Below are positions 16,358 through 24,994 of a stretch of DNA of 64,000 bases, piece after piece. The number at the start of each line of letters is the position of its first letter. The first letter of the stretch is position 1. The stretch is from Pelagibius sp028280305. Lineage in GTDB: Bacteria; Pseudomonadota; Alphaproteobacteria; Kiloniellales; Kiloniellaceae. Location: the NCBI RefSeq assembly GCF_965233615.1, contig NZ_OZ247495.1; one strand, written 5' to 3'. The notes beneath the pieces were generated by a model. It had not been told where the DNA came from. It saw only the letters and a program-made list of their open reading frames with translations, and searched no databases. The translations under genes and the position numbers were made by a program.

Positions 16358-17467
16358 ATGCCCGAACTGCGCATCGAAAAGCTGACCAAGCGCTTCAAGA
16401 GCGAAACCGTTCTCGACGACGTCTCCTTTACCGTGGCCGACGGTGAGACGACCATCCTCTTCGGCCCCTCCGGCGCCGGCAAGACCGTGCTGCTGCGCTG
16501 CATCGCCGGGGCTGTCGATCCGGAGGAAGGCCGCATCACCATCGGCGGCAACGACATCAGCGAAGTACCGCCGGAGCATCGCGGCATCGGCATGGCTTTT
16601 CAGAACTTCGCCCTCTTCCCCCATATGACCGCCTTCGACAACATCGCCAGCCCGCTGACGGCGCGGCGCTGGTCGCGGGAGAAGATCGCCGAAGGTGTCG
16701 AGCAGGTCGCCAGGCTGTTGAAGATCGATCACGTGCTGAGCCATCCGCCGCGCGCCCTTTCCAACGGACAGAAGCAGCGCACAGCCCTGGCCCGAGCGCT
16801 GGCGGCTTCGCCCGAGATCCTGCTGCTCGACGACCCGCTGCGTAACGTCGATGCCAAGCTGCGCTTCGAGATGCGCCTGGAACTGCCGCGCCTCTTGGCC
16901 GACCAGGGCGCCACGGTGGTCTACGTCACCCAGGACTATAAGGAGGCCATGGCGCTGGGCGACCGCATCGCCGTGCTCTCCGACGGCCGCATCGCCCAGG
17001 TCGGCACGCCGGAAGACGTCTACCGCCGCCCGGCCTCCATCGCCATCGCGCGGCTCTTCGGCGATCCGACCATCAACCTGCTGGACGTGGTGCCGGAGAA
17101 AGACGGCGGCGGCATCTTCGCGCGCCTTTCCGACCAGCGGGTGCCTTTGGACAGTGGGTTGGAGGCTGCGGTCGGCAAGGACTGCGTGCTCGGCCTGCGG
17201 CCTGAGGCGCTGCGCTTTTCCGACAGAGAGGACGGCATCCCGGTGGAGATCGAGGCGGAAACGCCCTTCAACGAGAAGACCGTCACCCTGGTGCAGACCA
17301 TAAGAAAACGGGAAATCCTGGTCTCGCGCCCCGCCGGCAGCCCGGCCCCCGCGAGCGGCATGGCGCGCATCGAAGTGGACGCCACCGATGCCCTGCTCTT
17401 CGACCGCGAGACAGAGGCACGCATCGCCCCCCATCGCGGCGGCGGCAAAAGCGAGGCCGCGGCATGA
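16358..17467 (+). CDS. ABC transporter ATPase with degenerate catalytic motifs (GlpS-like)
   Basis: A 369-residue MalK-type ATPase with a C-terminal TOBE-like domain. Walker A (GPSGAGKT) and the Q-loop (AFQNFALFP) are normal. The signature is LSNGQ in place of LSGGQ, the residue after Walker B is Asp in ILLLDDP where a catalytic Glu is expected, and the switch His is Gln in YVTQDYKEAM. These changes predict weak or no hydrolysis at the site built on this subunit's Walker motifs. The next gene, overlapping by 4 bp, encodes a second ATPase that keeps the Glu and His, so the pair should form an asymmetric heterodimer. Two-ATPase CUT1 systems such as the rhizobial glycerol transporter GlpSTPQV are the nearest precedent I know. 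Confidence 0.87.
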   Translation: MPELRIEKLTKRFKSETVLDDVSFTVADGETTILFGPSGAGKTVLLRCIAGAVDPEEGRITIGGNDISEVPPEHRGIGMAFQNFALFPHMTAFDNIASPLTARRWSREKIAEGVEQVARLLKIDHVLSHPPRALSNGQKQRTALARALAASPEILLLDDPLRNVDAKLRFEMRLELPRLLADQGATVVYVTQDYKEAMALGDRIAVLSDGRIAQVGTPEDVYRRPASIAIARLFGDPTINLLDVVPEKDGGGIFARLSDQRVPLDSGLEAAVGKDCVLGLRPEALRFSDREDGIPVEIEAETPFNEKTVTLVQTIRKREILVSRPAGSPAPASGMARIEVDATDALLFDRETEARIAPHRGGGKSEAAA

Positions 17468-18591
17468 GTAAGGCGATGCTGACCCTGCAGGCGGTCGACA
17501 AGTTCTATAACCCCGGCAGCGCCGGCGAAGTCCATGCCGTGAAGGACCTGGACCTGGCCGTGGAGGAAGGGGAGATCGTCGCCCTGCTCGGGTCCTCGGG
17601 CTGCGGCAAAACCTCAACGCTGCGCATGATCGCCGGTTTCGAAGAGGCCTCCAACGGCAGCATCCAACTGGCCGGGCGCGATATCCATCGCCTGGCGCCC
17701 GCCAAACGCAACGTCGCCATGGCTTTCGAAGGCTACTCCCTCTACCCGCCGCTGACGGTGCGCGAGAACATTGCCTTCGCCCTGAAATCGCAATCCCTTT
17801 CGAAGGAGGTGGTGGCGGAACGGGTAACCGAGGTCGCCCAGTTGCTGGAGATCGAGGATGTGCTGGAGCGTTATCCCTCGTCGATTTCCGGCGGCCAGCA
17901 GCAGCGCGCGAGCCTGGGCCGCGCCTTGATCCGCAGCGCCGACCTGCATCTGCTGGATGAACCCATGGGGCAGTTGGAGCCGCAGTTGCGCGCCCTGCTG
18001 CGCGGACGCCTGAAGCACTTCATCAAGGAACGCGGCCTGACCGCGATCCTGGTCACCCACGACCAGACCGAAGCCAATGCCCTGGCCGACCGCATTGCCG
18101 TCATGGAAGAAGGCGTGCTGCAGCAGTTCGACACCCCGGCCAACCTGAAGGACCGCCCAGCCAATCTCTTCACCGGCGCCTTCATCGGCGAACCGCCGAT
18201 GAACGTCTTCGAAGCTGAGGTGCGCAACGACGCCGGACGGCTGGTCTTCGGCCTCGGCGGCGGCGGCGCCCTCGACTATCCGGAGAATGAGTTCTCCCTC
18301 GCCCTGCGCGCCGCGCTGCTGAAGGAACCGCGGGTGACCATCGGTGTGCGCCCCCATGCAGTGCGCATCACCGAGGAAGGCGCCCGGGCCGAGGTAACCG
18401 CCAACCAGTGGCTCGGCGACCAGACCCACATCGCCGCCCGTTTCGCCGGCGGTGCCATCGTTTCCGTCGAGCACGACCGCACGCGCTATGCCAAGGGCGA
18501 CAGCATCGGCGTCGCCCTGGCCTCGGAAGATCTCCATGTCTTCGACACCCGCAGCGGGACCGCCATCAGCCACGGCGGGGCCCTGGCATGA
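17464..18591 (+). CDS. ABC transporter ATPase, catalytic partner (GlpT-like)
   Basis: A 375-residue MalK-type ATPase. Walker A is GSSGCGKTS, the signature ISGGQQQR, Walker B with catalytic Glu is LHLLDEP, and the switch His is in LVTHDQTEAN. The Q-loop has Glu for Gln (MAFEGYSLYP), and the D-loop region GQLEPQ is divergent. A TOBE-type domain follows (IGVRPHAVRI). It overlaps the previous ATPase by an ATGA junction and the kinase gene in the same way. The retained Glu and His mark it as the main hydrolytic subunit of the pair. Confidence 0.87.
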   Translation: MSKAMLTLQAVDKFYNPGSAGEVHAVKDLDLAVEEGEIVALLGSSGCGKTSTLRMIAGFEEASNGSIQLAGRDIHRLAPAKRNVAMAFEGYSLYPPLTVRENIAFALKSQSLSKEVVAERVTEVAQLLEIEDVLERYPSSISGGQQQRASLGRALIRSADLHLLDEPMGQLEPQLRALLRGRLKHFIKERGLTAILVTHDQTEANALADRIAVMEEGVLQQFDTPANLKDRPANLFTGAFIGEPPMNVFEAEVRNDAGRLVFGLGGGGALDYPENEFSLALRAALLKEPRVTIGVRPHAVRITEEGARAEVTANQWLGDQTHIAARFAGGAIVSVEHDRTRYAKGDSIGVALASEDLHVFDTRSGTAISHGGALA

Positions 18592-20147
18592 AGCAGGACA
18601 TCCTGATCGGCGTCGATGCCGGCACCTCCGTCATCAAGGCCGTCGCCTTCGATCTGACAGGTCGGCAGATCGCCATGGCCAGCCGGCGCAACAGCTACAA
18701 CACCCTGCCCAACGGCGGCGTTGAGCAGAACATGCGCCGCACCTGGACGGATACCGCCGCCGTGTTGCGCGCGCTGGGCGACCAGGTCGAAGGTCTGTCC
18801 GGTCGGACCCTGGCCCTCTCGGTAACCGGCCAGGGCGACGGCTGCTGGCTGATCGACGCCGCGGGCGCGCCGGTGCATGACGGCTGGCTCTGGCTCGACG
18901 CCCGCGCAGCAGAAGAAGCCCGGCACATCGCCGCCAGCGACGGCATTGATACGATTTACCGCACCACCGGCGCCGGGGTGAACGTCTGCCAGATGCGCAC
19001 CCATCTGACCTGGATAAAGCGTCACGAACCCGACTTGCTGGAACGCGCGGCAACGGCGCTGCATTGCAAGGACTGGCTCTACTTCAATCTCACCGGCGAG
19101 CGTGCCAGCGACCCGACCGAGGGGGTCTTCACCTTCGGCGACTACCGCACCCGCGATTACTCCGATGCGGTACTGGCGGCTCTCGACCTTGCCGATCTGC
19201 GCCGCCTGCTGCCGCCCATCGTCGACGGTGCGGTGACGGCCCACCCCCTGACGGCAGCGGCCGCCGAAGCGACGGGGCTTGCCGCCGGCCTGCCGGTCAC
19301 CCTCGCCTATGTCGACATCATGTGCTCGGCCATGGGCGCCGGCCTGCACGACGATGCCGTCTGTCCCGGCCTGACCGTGCTGGGGTCCACCGGTATGCAC
19401 ATGCGCTTCGTGCCCTCCGCCGAGGCCGTGGTGCTGAACGACGACCGCTGCGGCTACACCATGGCCTTTCCCGGCGGCGCCTATGCCCAGATGCAGACCA
19501 ACATGGCCGCCACCCTGAACATCGACTGGGTACTGGGTCTGGCGCGCGACGTGCTCGCTGCCGAAGGCGTGGCCCGCGACCTTGGCGATCTGCTGAAGGG
19601 CCTGGATGACCGCGTCATGGCGGCGCGTCCCGGCGCCGCCCTCTACCACCCCTATATCTCTTCGGCCGGGGAGCGCGGGCCCTTTGCCGAACCCGCCGCC
19701 CGGGCCAGCTTCACCGGCCTCGACCAGACCACCGGCTGGTTCGACATGATCCGCGCCGTCTATGACGGTCTCGCCCTGGCGGCGCGCGACTGCTACACGG
19801 CCATGGGGCCGATGCCCGGCGAGATCCGCCTGACCGGCGGCGCCGCACGCTCCGCCAGCCTGAAGTCGATCTTTGCTTCGGCGCTCAATACGCCGCTGCG
19901 TACGGTCGCACAGGAAGAAGCCGGCGCCGCCGGTGCGGTGATGATCGCCGCCGTCCAGCAGGGCCTCTATCCCGACATGGCGGCCTGCTCCAAAGCCTGG
20001 GTGACGCCCTTGTTGCAGCAGGCTGAAGACCCGGACCCGCAGATGACCGCCACCTACGACGCGCTTTACGAGGCCTATGCCGCGACCCGCCAGGCCCTGG
20101 CGCCGGCCTGGACGACGATGAGCAGTGCAAGGGGAGCCTTGGCATGA
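18588..20147 (+). CDS. FGGY-family polyol kinase (EryA-like)
   Basis: A 519-residue kinase. The first FGGY half opens with IGVDAGTSVIKAVAFDLTGR, followed by GGVEQNMRRTW and TGQGDGCWLID. The second half carries LTVLGSTGMHM and LTGGAARSASLKSIF. These match the erythritol kinase (EryA) branch as I remember it better than glycerol or xylulose kinases; assignment to tetritols against pentitols is inference. It would phosphorylate the imported polyol with ATP in the cytoplasm. The start is set by an ATGA overlap with the second ATPase, and its end overlaps the dehydrogenase gene by ATGA. Confidence 0.88.
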   Translation: MKQDILIGVDAGTSVIKAVAFDLTGRQIAMASRRNSYNTLPNGGVEQNMRRTWTDTAAVLRALGDQVEGLSGRTLALSVTGQGDGCWLIDAAGAPVHDGWLWLDARAAEEARHIAASDGIDTIYRTTGAGVNVCQMRTHLTWIKRHEPDLLERAATALHCKDWLYFNLTGERASDPTEGVFTFGDYRTRDYSDAVLAALDLADLRRLLPPIVDGAVTAHPLTAAAAEATGLAAGLPVTLAYVDIMCSAMGAGLHDDAVCPGLTVLGSTGMHMRFVPSAEAVVLNDDRCGYTMAFPGGAYAQMQTNMAATLNIDWVLGLARDVLAAEGVARDLGDLLKGLDDRVMAARPGAALYHPYISSAGERGPFAEPAARASFTGLDQTTGWFDMIRAVYDGLALAARDCYTAMGPMPGEIRLTGGAARSASLKSIFASALNTPLRTVAQEEAGAAGAVMIAAVQQGLYPDMAACSKAWVTPLLQQAEDPDPQMTATYDALYEAYAATRQALAPAWTTMSSARGALA

Positions 20148-21196
20148 CCGCACCGGCACCGACCGAGGTGGCCATCATCGGCGACCGTTTCATGCTCTCG
20201 GCAATGTTCGAAGAGGCGCTGCACGAAGCCTGCGGCGACAGGGTTATCTGCCGCAGTCTCGACCTACCCTGGCCGGACGAACCGATGGAGCACGGCTATG
20301 CCAAACCCGGCATGGACGGCCTGAAGGAATACATGGGCGAACCGGAGGAAGTAATCGCCCATATCGGTTCGGCGCCAATCCTGGTGACTCACCTCGCGCC
20401 GCTTTCCGCCGCCATGTTTAAGGCGATGCCGGACCTGCGCCTCGTCGCGGTCTCGCGCGGCGGGCCGGTGAATATCGACATGGGTGCCGCCGCCGGCCAT
20501 GGCGTCACCGTGGTCAACACGCCGGGCCGCAATGCCTCCGCCGTGGCCGAATTCACCATCGGCGCGATCATCGCCGAGACGCGCAACATCACCAAGGGGC
20601 ACGACGCCCTGCGCCGGGGCGAGTATCGCGGCGACCTCTACCGCGCCGACGTCACCGGCAAGGAGCTGTCCGAGATGACCATCGGGGTGATCGGCTACGG
20701 CAACGTCGGCACCAGGGTGGTGCGCCTGCTGCGCGCCTTTGGCTGCCGCATCCTGGTGACCGACCCCTACGTCCAGCTTGCCCCCGCCGATGCCGCCGAC
20801 GGCGTGGCGATGGTCGAGCTTGATCAACTGCTGGCGGAGTCCGATGTCGTGAGCCTGCATCCCCGGGTCACGGAGGAAACCCGCGGCATGCTGGGCGCCG
20901 AGGCTTTCGCCGCCATGAAGCCCGGCGCCGTGGTGGTCAACACCGCGCGCGGCCCGCTGATGGATTACGACGCGCTCTATCACGCGCTGACCGAGGGCAG
21001 CCTGCGCGGCGCGATGCTGGAAACCTTCTCCATCGAGCCGACGCCACCGGACTGGCCGCTTTTGCAACTGCCCAACGTGACCCTGACGCCACATATCGCC
21101 GGCGCCTCGGTGAAGACCGTCAGCATCGCCGCCGCCAAGGCCGCCGAAGAGGTGCGCCGCTGGATCACCGGCGAGCCGCCGCTCAATCCCTGTTGA
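20144..21196 (+). CDS. D-isomer 2-hydroxyacid dehydrogenase, NAD(P)-dependent
   Basis: A 350-residue enzyme of the D-3-phosphoglycerate dehydrogenase fold. The NAD site is VIGYGNVGTRVVRLL, with an acidic residue in LVTDPYV that favours NAD. Catalytic Arg, Glu and His are visible in NTARGPLMD, the following helix, and LTPHIAGASV. The N-terminal substrate domain has the GGPVNIDMGAA loop. It probably oxidises or reduces a small hydroxyacid or an aldehyde-derived product of the polyol pathway, but the substrate is unknown. The classical ery operon does not include it. Confidence 0.85.
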   Translation: MTAPAPTEVAIIGDRFMLSAMFEEALHEACGDRVICRSLDLPWPDEPMEHGYAKPGMDGLKEYMGEPEEVIAHIGSAPILVTHLAPLSAAMFKAMPDLRLVAVSRGGPVNIDMGAAAGHGVTVVNTPGRNASAVAEFTIGAIIAETRNITKGHDALRRGEYRGDLYRADVTGKELSEMTIGVIGYGNVGTRVVRLLRAFGCRILVTDPYVQLAPADAADGVAMVELDQLLAESDVVSLHPRVTEETRGMLGAEAFAAMKPGAVVVNTARGPLMDYDALYHALTEGSLRGAMLETFSIEPTPPDWPLLQLPNVTLTPHIAGASVKTVSIAAAKAAEEVRRWITGEPPLNPC

Positions 21197-21223
21197 GGAT
21201 CTGATGCCCAGGTTGAGAACGAC

Positions 21224-22729
21224 ATGAACGCGCCCATCGACCTTCTCGTCATCGGCGGCGGCATCAACGGCGCCGGGGTGGCGCGCGATGCCGCGGGACG
21301 CGGTCTCTCGGTCGTACTCTGCGAAAAGGACGACCTGGCCGAGGGCACCTCGTCACGCTCCGGGAAGTACATTCACGGCGGGCTGCGCTATCTGGAGTAT
21401 TACGAGTTCCGGCTGGTCCGCGAGGCGCTCATCGAGCGCGAAGTAGTGCTGCGGGTCGCCCCACAGCTTACCTGGCCGCTGCGTCTCGTACTGCCCCACA
21501 GCCCGGAGCAGCGGCCGCGCTGGCTGATCCGACTCGGTCTTTTTCTCTACGACCATCTCGGCGGGCGCCAGCGAATCCCGGCCAGCAAGGCCCTCGACCT
21601 GCGGACATCGCCTGAGGGCGCGATGCTGCGCGACACCTCTCCCAAGGGTTTCGACTATTGGGATGTCTGGGTCGACGATGCACGCCTTGTTATCCTCAAC
21701 GCCCTGGATGCGGCCCGGCGCGGTGCCGAGGTGCTGCCGCGAACCGAGTGCGTCGCCGCGCGCCGCGACGGCGGGCTGTGGCATGCCCGGCTGAAGGACA
21801 GCACGAGCGGCGCAGAACGCGAGATCCGGGCCCGCGCCATCTTCAACGCCGCCGGCCCCTGGGTCGAAAAAGTGCTGGGCAATGTGGCGGGCGTAAACGC
21901 AAGGCGCAGCGTGCGTCTCGTCAAGGGCAGCCACATCATCATGAAGCGCTGGTGGCAGGGCGATCACGGCTATGTGCTGCAGGCCCAGGACAAGCGACTG
22001 ATATTCGTGAATCCCTATTTCGACGATCTCGCCCTGATCGGCACTACCGACATCCCTTATGACGAGCGGCCGGAAGGCGTGACCATCGGCAGCGATGAAA
22101 TCGACTACCTGCTCGCCATCCTGAACCGCTATTTCAAAACCGAGCTCACCCCCGGCGATGTCGTCGACAGCTATTCCGGCGTGCGCCCGCTCTATGACGA
22201 CGACAGCGCAAAGGGCGCATCCGCCGTCACTCGCGACTACGAGTTCGAACTGGACGGCGGCGGGGACCGGGCGCCGATCCTCTCGGCCTTCGGCGGCAAG
22301 CTCACCACCTATCGCAAGCTGTCGGAACACGCCCTGGAGAAACTTGCCGCGTTTTTCCCGGAGATGGGTCCCGCCTGGACGGCCGGGGCGCCCCTGCCCG
22401 GCGGCGAAGTTCCCGAAGCGGATTTCGAGGCTTGGCTGCAACGCTTCGCCGCGGAGCGGCCCTGGCTGCCGACGGAGCTGGCCCGCCACTACGGACGCTG
22501 CTACGGCAGCGAGGCCGTCGACCTTCTGGCCGGAGCCCAGTCCCTGCAGGACCTCGGCCGCCACTTCGGCGCGCTGTTTTACGAGCGCGAGGCGAAGTGG
22601 CTGATCGACAGGGAATGGGCCCGCAGCGCAGAGGACATCCTGACCCGCCGCACGAAACATGCGCTGTTCCTGAACGACGCGGAGAAAGAAGCTTTCTCGA
22701 ACTGGCTGAGACTGGAGGCCGCTGCATGA
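21224..22729 (+). CDS. GlpD/EryB-like FAD-dependent polyol-phosphate dehydrogenase
   Basis: A 501-residue flavoprotein. The FAD motif is LLVIGGGINGAGVARDAAGRG, followed by EGTSSRSGKYIHGGLRYLE, the hallmark of aerobic glycerol-3-phosphate dehydrogenase. LIGTTDIPY and SGVRPL further match the family. The enzyme is membrane-associated and passes electrons to quinone. In erythritol users the related EryB oxidises the phosphorylated polyol. Given the EryA-like kinase upstream, a polyol-phosphate substrate is more likely than glycerol 3-phosphate. It overlaps the aldolase gene by ATGA. Confidence 0.87.
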   Translation: MNAPIDLLVIGGGINGAGVARDAAGRGLSVVLCEKDDLAEGTSSRSGKYIHGGLRYLEYYEFRLVREALIEREVVLRVAPQLTWPLRLVLPHSPEQRPRWLIRLGLFLYDHLGGRQRIPASKALDLRTSPEGAMLRDTSPKGFDYWDVWVDDARLVILNALDAARRGAEVLPRTECVAARRDGGLWHARLKDSTSGAEREIRARAIFNAAGPWVEKVLGNVAGVNARRSVRLVKGSHIIMKRWWQGDHGYVLQAQDKRLIFVNPYFDDLALIGTTDIPYDERPEGVTIGSDEIDYLLAILNRYFKTELTPGDVVDSYSGVRPLYDDDSAKGASAVTRDYEFELDGGGDRAPILSAFGGKLTTYRKLSEHALEKLAAFFPEMGPAWTAGAPLPGGEVPEADFEAWLQRFAAERPWLPTELARHYGRCYGSEAVDLLAGAQSLQDLGRHFGALFYEREAKWLIDREWARSAEDILTRRTKHALFLNDAEKEAFSNWLRLEAAA

Positions 22730-23781
22730 GCGCCTATGAAACACTCCGACAGTCACCGGCCTTTGCCGCGCTGCGCGCCGCCTCCGTGCGTCTCGGCAGC
22801 AACCCGCTGCAGGTCCAGGGGCCCGGCGGCAATGCCTCCATCAAGGACGGCGGCGTCATGCTGGTGAAAGCCTCCGGCACCTGGCTGGCCGAGGCCGAGA
22901 ACAAAGACATCATGGTGCCGGTCGATATCGCGGGCTTCCGCGCCGCCCTGCGCGCCGGCGATCCGGCGGCGGAAGACAACGCCGCCTTCGTGCCGCAGGA
23001 CGAAAACCCGTTTGGCCTGCGGCCCTCCATCGAGACCTCCGTTCACGCGATCTTCGACTGGCCGGTGGTGATCCACACCCACTGCGTCGCCACCATCGCG
23101 GCCGCGCTGCGCAAGGATGCGGCCGAGATCGTCACGCAACGCCTCGGCGATCTCGGCGCCGCCTTCGTGCCTTACGCCAAGCCGGGCCTCGATCTTGCTC
23201 GGGCGATCGACGCAGCCGCCACCGCGCAGACACGCATTCTCGTGCTTGGTAACCATGGGCTCGTCGTCGGTGCGGAGACAGCCGAGGAGGCGGAGACCCT
23301 GGCGCTGGAGGCGGCGGGGCGCCTGACCCCGGAGACAGCATCAAGGCCCGAGAGCCAAACCGAGTTGTCGACCTTTCTCGGCAACAGCGGCTGGCAGGCC
23401 GTCGACCACGCGGCAACCACCGCGATTGCCTTTGATGCGGCTTTACGGGCACGTATTGCGGGCGCGAGTTTCTATCCCGATCACGTTATCTTCCTGGGCC
23501 CGGGGATTCTGATTGCCGGCGAAGACGAGAGCGCTGCAGCAGCCATTGCACGGGCGCAAGAAGGGGCAGCCCAGAAACTGATTGTCTTTCCCGGCCGCGG
23601 CGTCGCGATTCCGACGGATGCCTCGCCCGCCATGCAGGCCATGGCCCGTTGCCTCGGCGACGTTGCCGCCTGCCTCGACCCCTCGGCGGAGCTGATCCGC
23701 CTGACGCCCGAGCAGGAAGCCGAGTTGCTGAACTGGGATGCGGAAAAGTACCGCCAGGCGATGAGTGCCGATACGCAGTAG
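22726..23781 (+). CDS. Class II aldolase/adducin-family protein (RhaD-like)
   Basis: A 351-residue protein. Metal ligands are seen in VVIHTHCVATI (HxH) and LVLGNHGLVVG, and the N-terminus has GPGGNASIKDGG, the phosphate-binding loop of the class II aldolase/epimerase family. The C-terminal third (FYPDHVIFLGPG onward) resembles rhamnulose-1-phosphate aldolase-dehydrogenase proteins. The start at 22726 follows from the ATGA overlap. It would cleave a ketose phosphate produced by kinase plus flavoenzyme into two short fragments. This is the last gene of the operon; a convergent LysR gene follows. Confidence 0.85.
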   Translation: MSAYETLRQSPAFAALRAASVRLGSNPLQVQGPGGNASIKDGGVMLVKASGTWLAEAENKDIMVPVDIAGFRAALRAGDPAAEDNAAFVPQDENPFGLRPSIETSVHAIFDWPVVIHTHCVATIAAALRKDAAEIVTQRLGDLGAAFVPYAKPGLDLARAIDAAATAQTRILVLGNHGLVVGAETAEEAETLALEAAGRLTPETASRPESQTELSTFLGNSGWQAVDHAATTAIAFDAALRARIAGASFYPDHVIFLGPGILIAGEDESAAAAIARAQEGAAQKLIVFPGRGVAIPTDASPAMQAMARCLGDVAACLDPSAELIRLTPEQEAELLNWDAEKYRQAMSADTQ

Positions 23782-23801
23782 CCTGCGCCTGGCAGCAAGG
23801 C

Positions 23802-24713
23802 TCACGAGATCGGCCGCTCTCCGTCGAACAGAGGGCGGTGATCGCGGAACAGCTTCAGCAGACGGTCAACGACAGCGCGGATGCGTGCGGTCTGGCGCAT
23901 GTCCTGATGCACCACCATCCAGGTCTCGCCCTGCAGCTCGGGAATCGGATCCCCGACCCGCACCAGATCGGGTTCGCTGTCGGCGGCGTAGCATGACAGC
24001 AGGCCCAGGCCGGCGCCGCCCTTGACGGCATAGAGTTTCTCCGGCGGCGTGGAACAGCGCACCCGCTGGCGCCCGCCTTTCAATTTGGCGGAGAGCCAGC
24101 GCGCCGTCGCCAGGTGCTGATGCGCCTCGTCATAGCCGACCCAGTCCCATTCCGCATAGCGGTCCGGCTCCAGATCGATCTCCCGCCCGGCGACATAGTG
24201 TCGGCTGCCGTAGACGGCTACCGCAGGTCGCGCCACACGCTGCGTCACCAGATCGCCCTGTTCCGGCAGTCGGTTGCGGAGGGCGATGTCAGCCTCGCGA
24301 CGTGAGAGGTTGGTGAATTCGAAGGAGGCGGCAAGCTCCAGTTCCAGCCCCGGCAGACCGTCAAGCAGCAAGGTCATCCGATTGCAGAGAAAGCGGCAGG
24401 CCGAAGAACCGGCAGAGATGCGCACCGTGCCGCTGAGTTCTTCACTCACCGCACGGCTGCGGTCGATGGCCTCCGCCGCGGCGCCCATGGAGGCCGCCAT
24501 CGGCAGCAGGGCTTCGGCGGCTGCCGTGGGCAGATAGCCTTTCGGCAGGCGATCGAACAGCCGTTTGTCGAGCGTCTCCTCCAAAGCCTGAATCCGGCGG
24601 CCGACCGTCGGCTGGCTCATCCCCAACCGGCGGGCCGCGGCCGAGAGGCTGCCGGTCTCCACCAGGGCCAGAAAAACCCGGAGATCATCCCAGTTTGGCT
24701 GCGATCTATCCAT
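23802..24713 (-). CDS. LysR-family transcriptional regulator
   Basis: A 303-residue LysR protein. The HTH spans about 8-65 (WDDLRVFLALVETGSLSAAA, then LGMSQPTVGRRIQALEETLD) and the remainder is the co-inducer domain. It is divergent from a DUF1127 small protein, a common arrangement in alphaproteobacteria where the LysR protein often controls the small gene. The shared gap has AT-rich DNA with CCATTTAT repeated at about 24710 and 24749. Confidence 0.87.
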   Translation of the reverse strand: MDRSQPNWDDLRVFLALVETGSLSAAARRLGMSQPTVGRRIQALEETLDKRLFDRLPKGYLPTAAAEALLPMAASMGAAAEAIDRSRAVSEELSGTVRISAGSSACRFLCNRMTLLLDGLPGLELELAASFEFTNLSRREADIALRNRLPEQGDLVTQRVARPAVAVYGSRHYVAGREIDLEPDRYAEWDWVGYDEAHQHLATARWLSAKLKGGRQRVRCSTPPEKLYAVKGGAGLGLLSCYAADSEPDLVRVGDPIPELQGETWMVVHQDMRQTARIRAVVDRLLKLFRDHRPLFDGERPIS

Positions 24714-24805
24714 TTATGAATATTACAATACAGTTATAGGCAATAGCCATTTATTTTTGAATGCACAACTGTCTCCGCGTGGAAAACCGAACGACGGAGA
24801 TGAAG

Positions 24806-24967
24806 ATGTTGATGGCCCTTGGCATTCGCAGCAGGTGGATATGGCTGAGGCAGCTTCTGCAGTGGTGGCGTCCGCGCCGCAAATCACCCGCCGTCCTGCA
24901 TGTACGAGAGCTGGGCAACCACCTTCAACGCGACATCGGGCTTGAGGATTGGCGCGACCGGTGTTGA
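24806..24967 (+). CDS. DUF1127 (YjiS-like) small protein
   Basis: A basic protein of 53 residues ending VRELGNHLQRDIGLEDWRD, the DUF1127 signature of an Arg-rich helix with LxRDIGL. ATG 24806 has GGAG 6 bp upstream and gives the usual family length; in-frame ATGs at 24761 and 24800 are alternatives. In Rhodobacter and Agrobacterium, DUF1127 proteins affect phosphate metabolism and RNA turnover. Here the function is unknown. Confidence 0.68.
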   Translation: MLMALGIRSRWIWLRQLLQWWRPRRKSPAVLHVRELGNHLQRDIGLEDWRDRC

Positions 24968-24994
24968 GGGATCGCGGCGCGCCGGCCCGTCTCT

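Noticed and set aside
15779..20159. Long minus-strand frames opposite the ATPase and kinase genes
   Set aside because: High-GC shadow frames; the plus strand encodes ordered, overlapping operon genes with known motifs.
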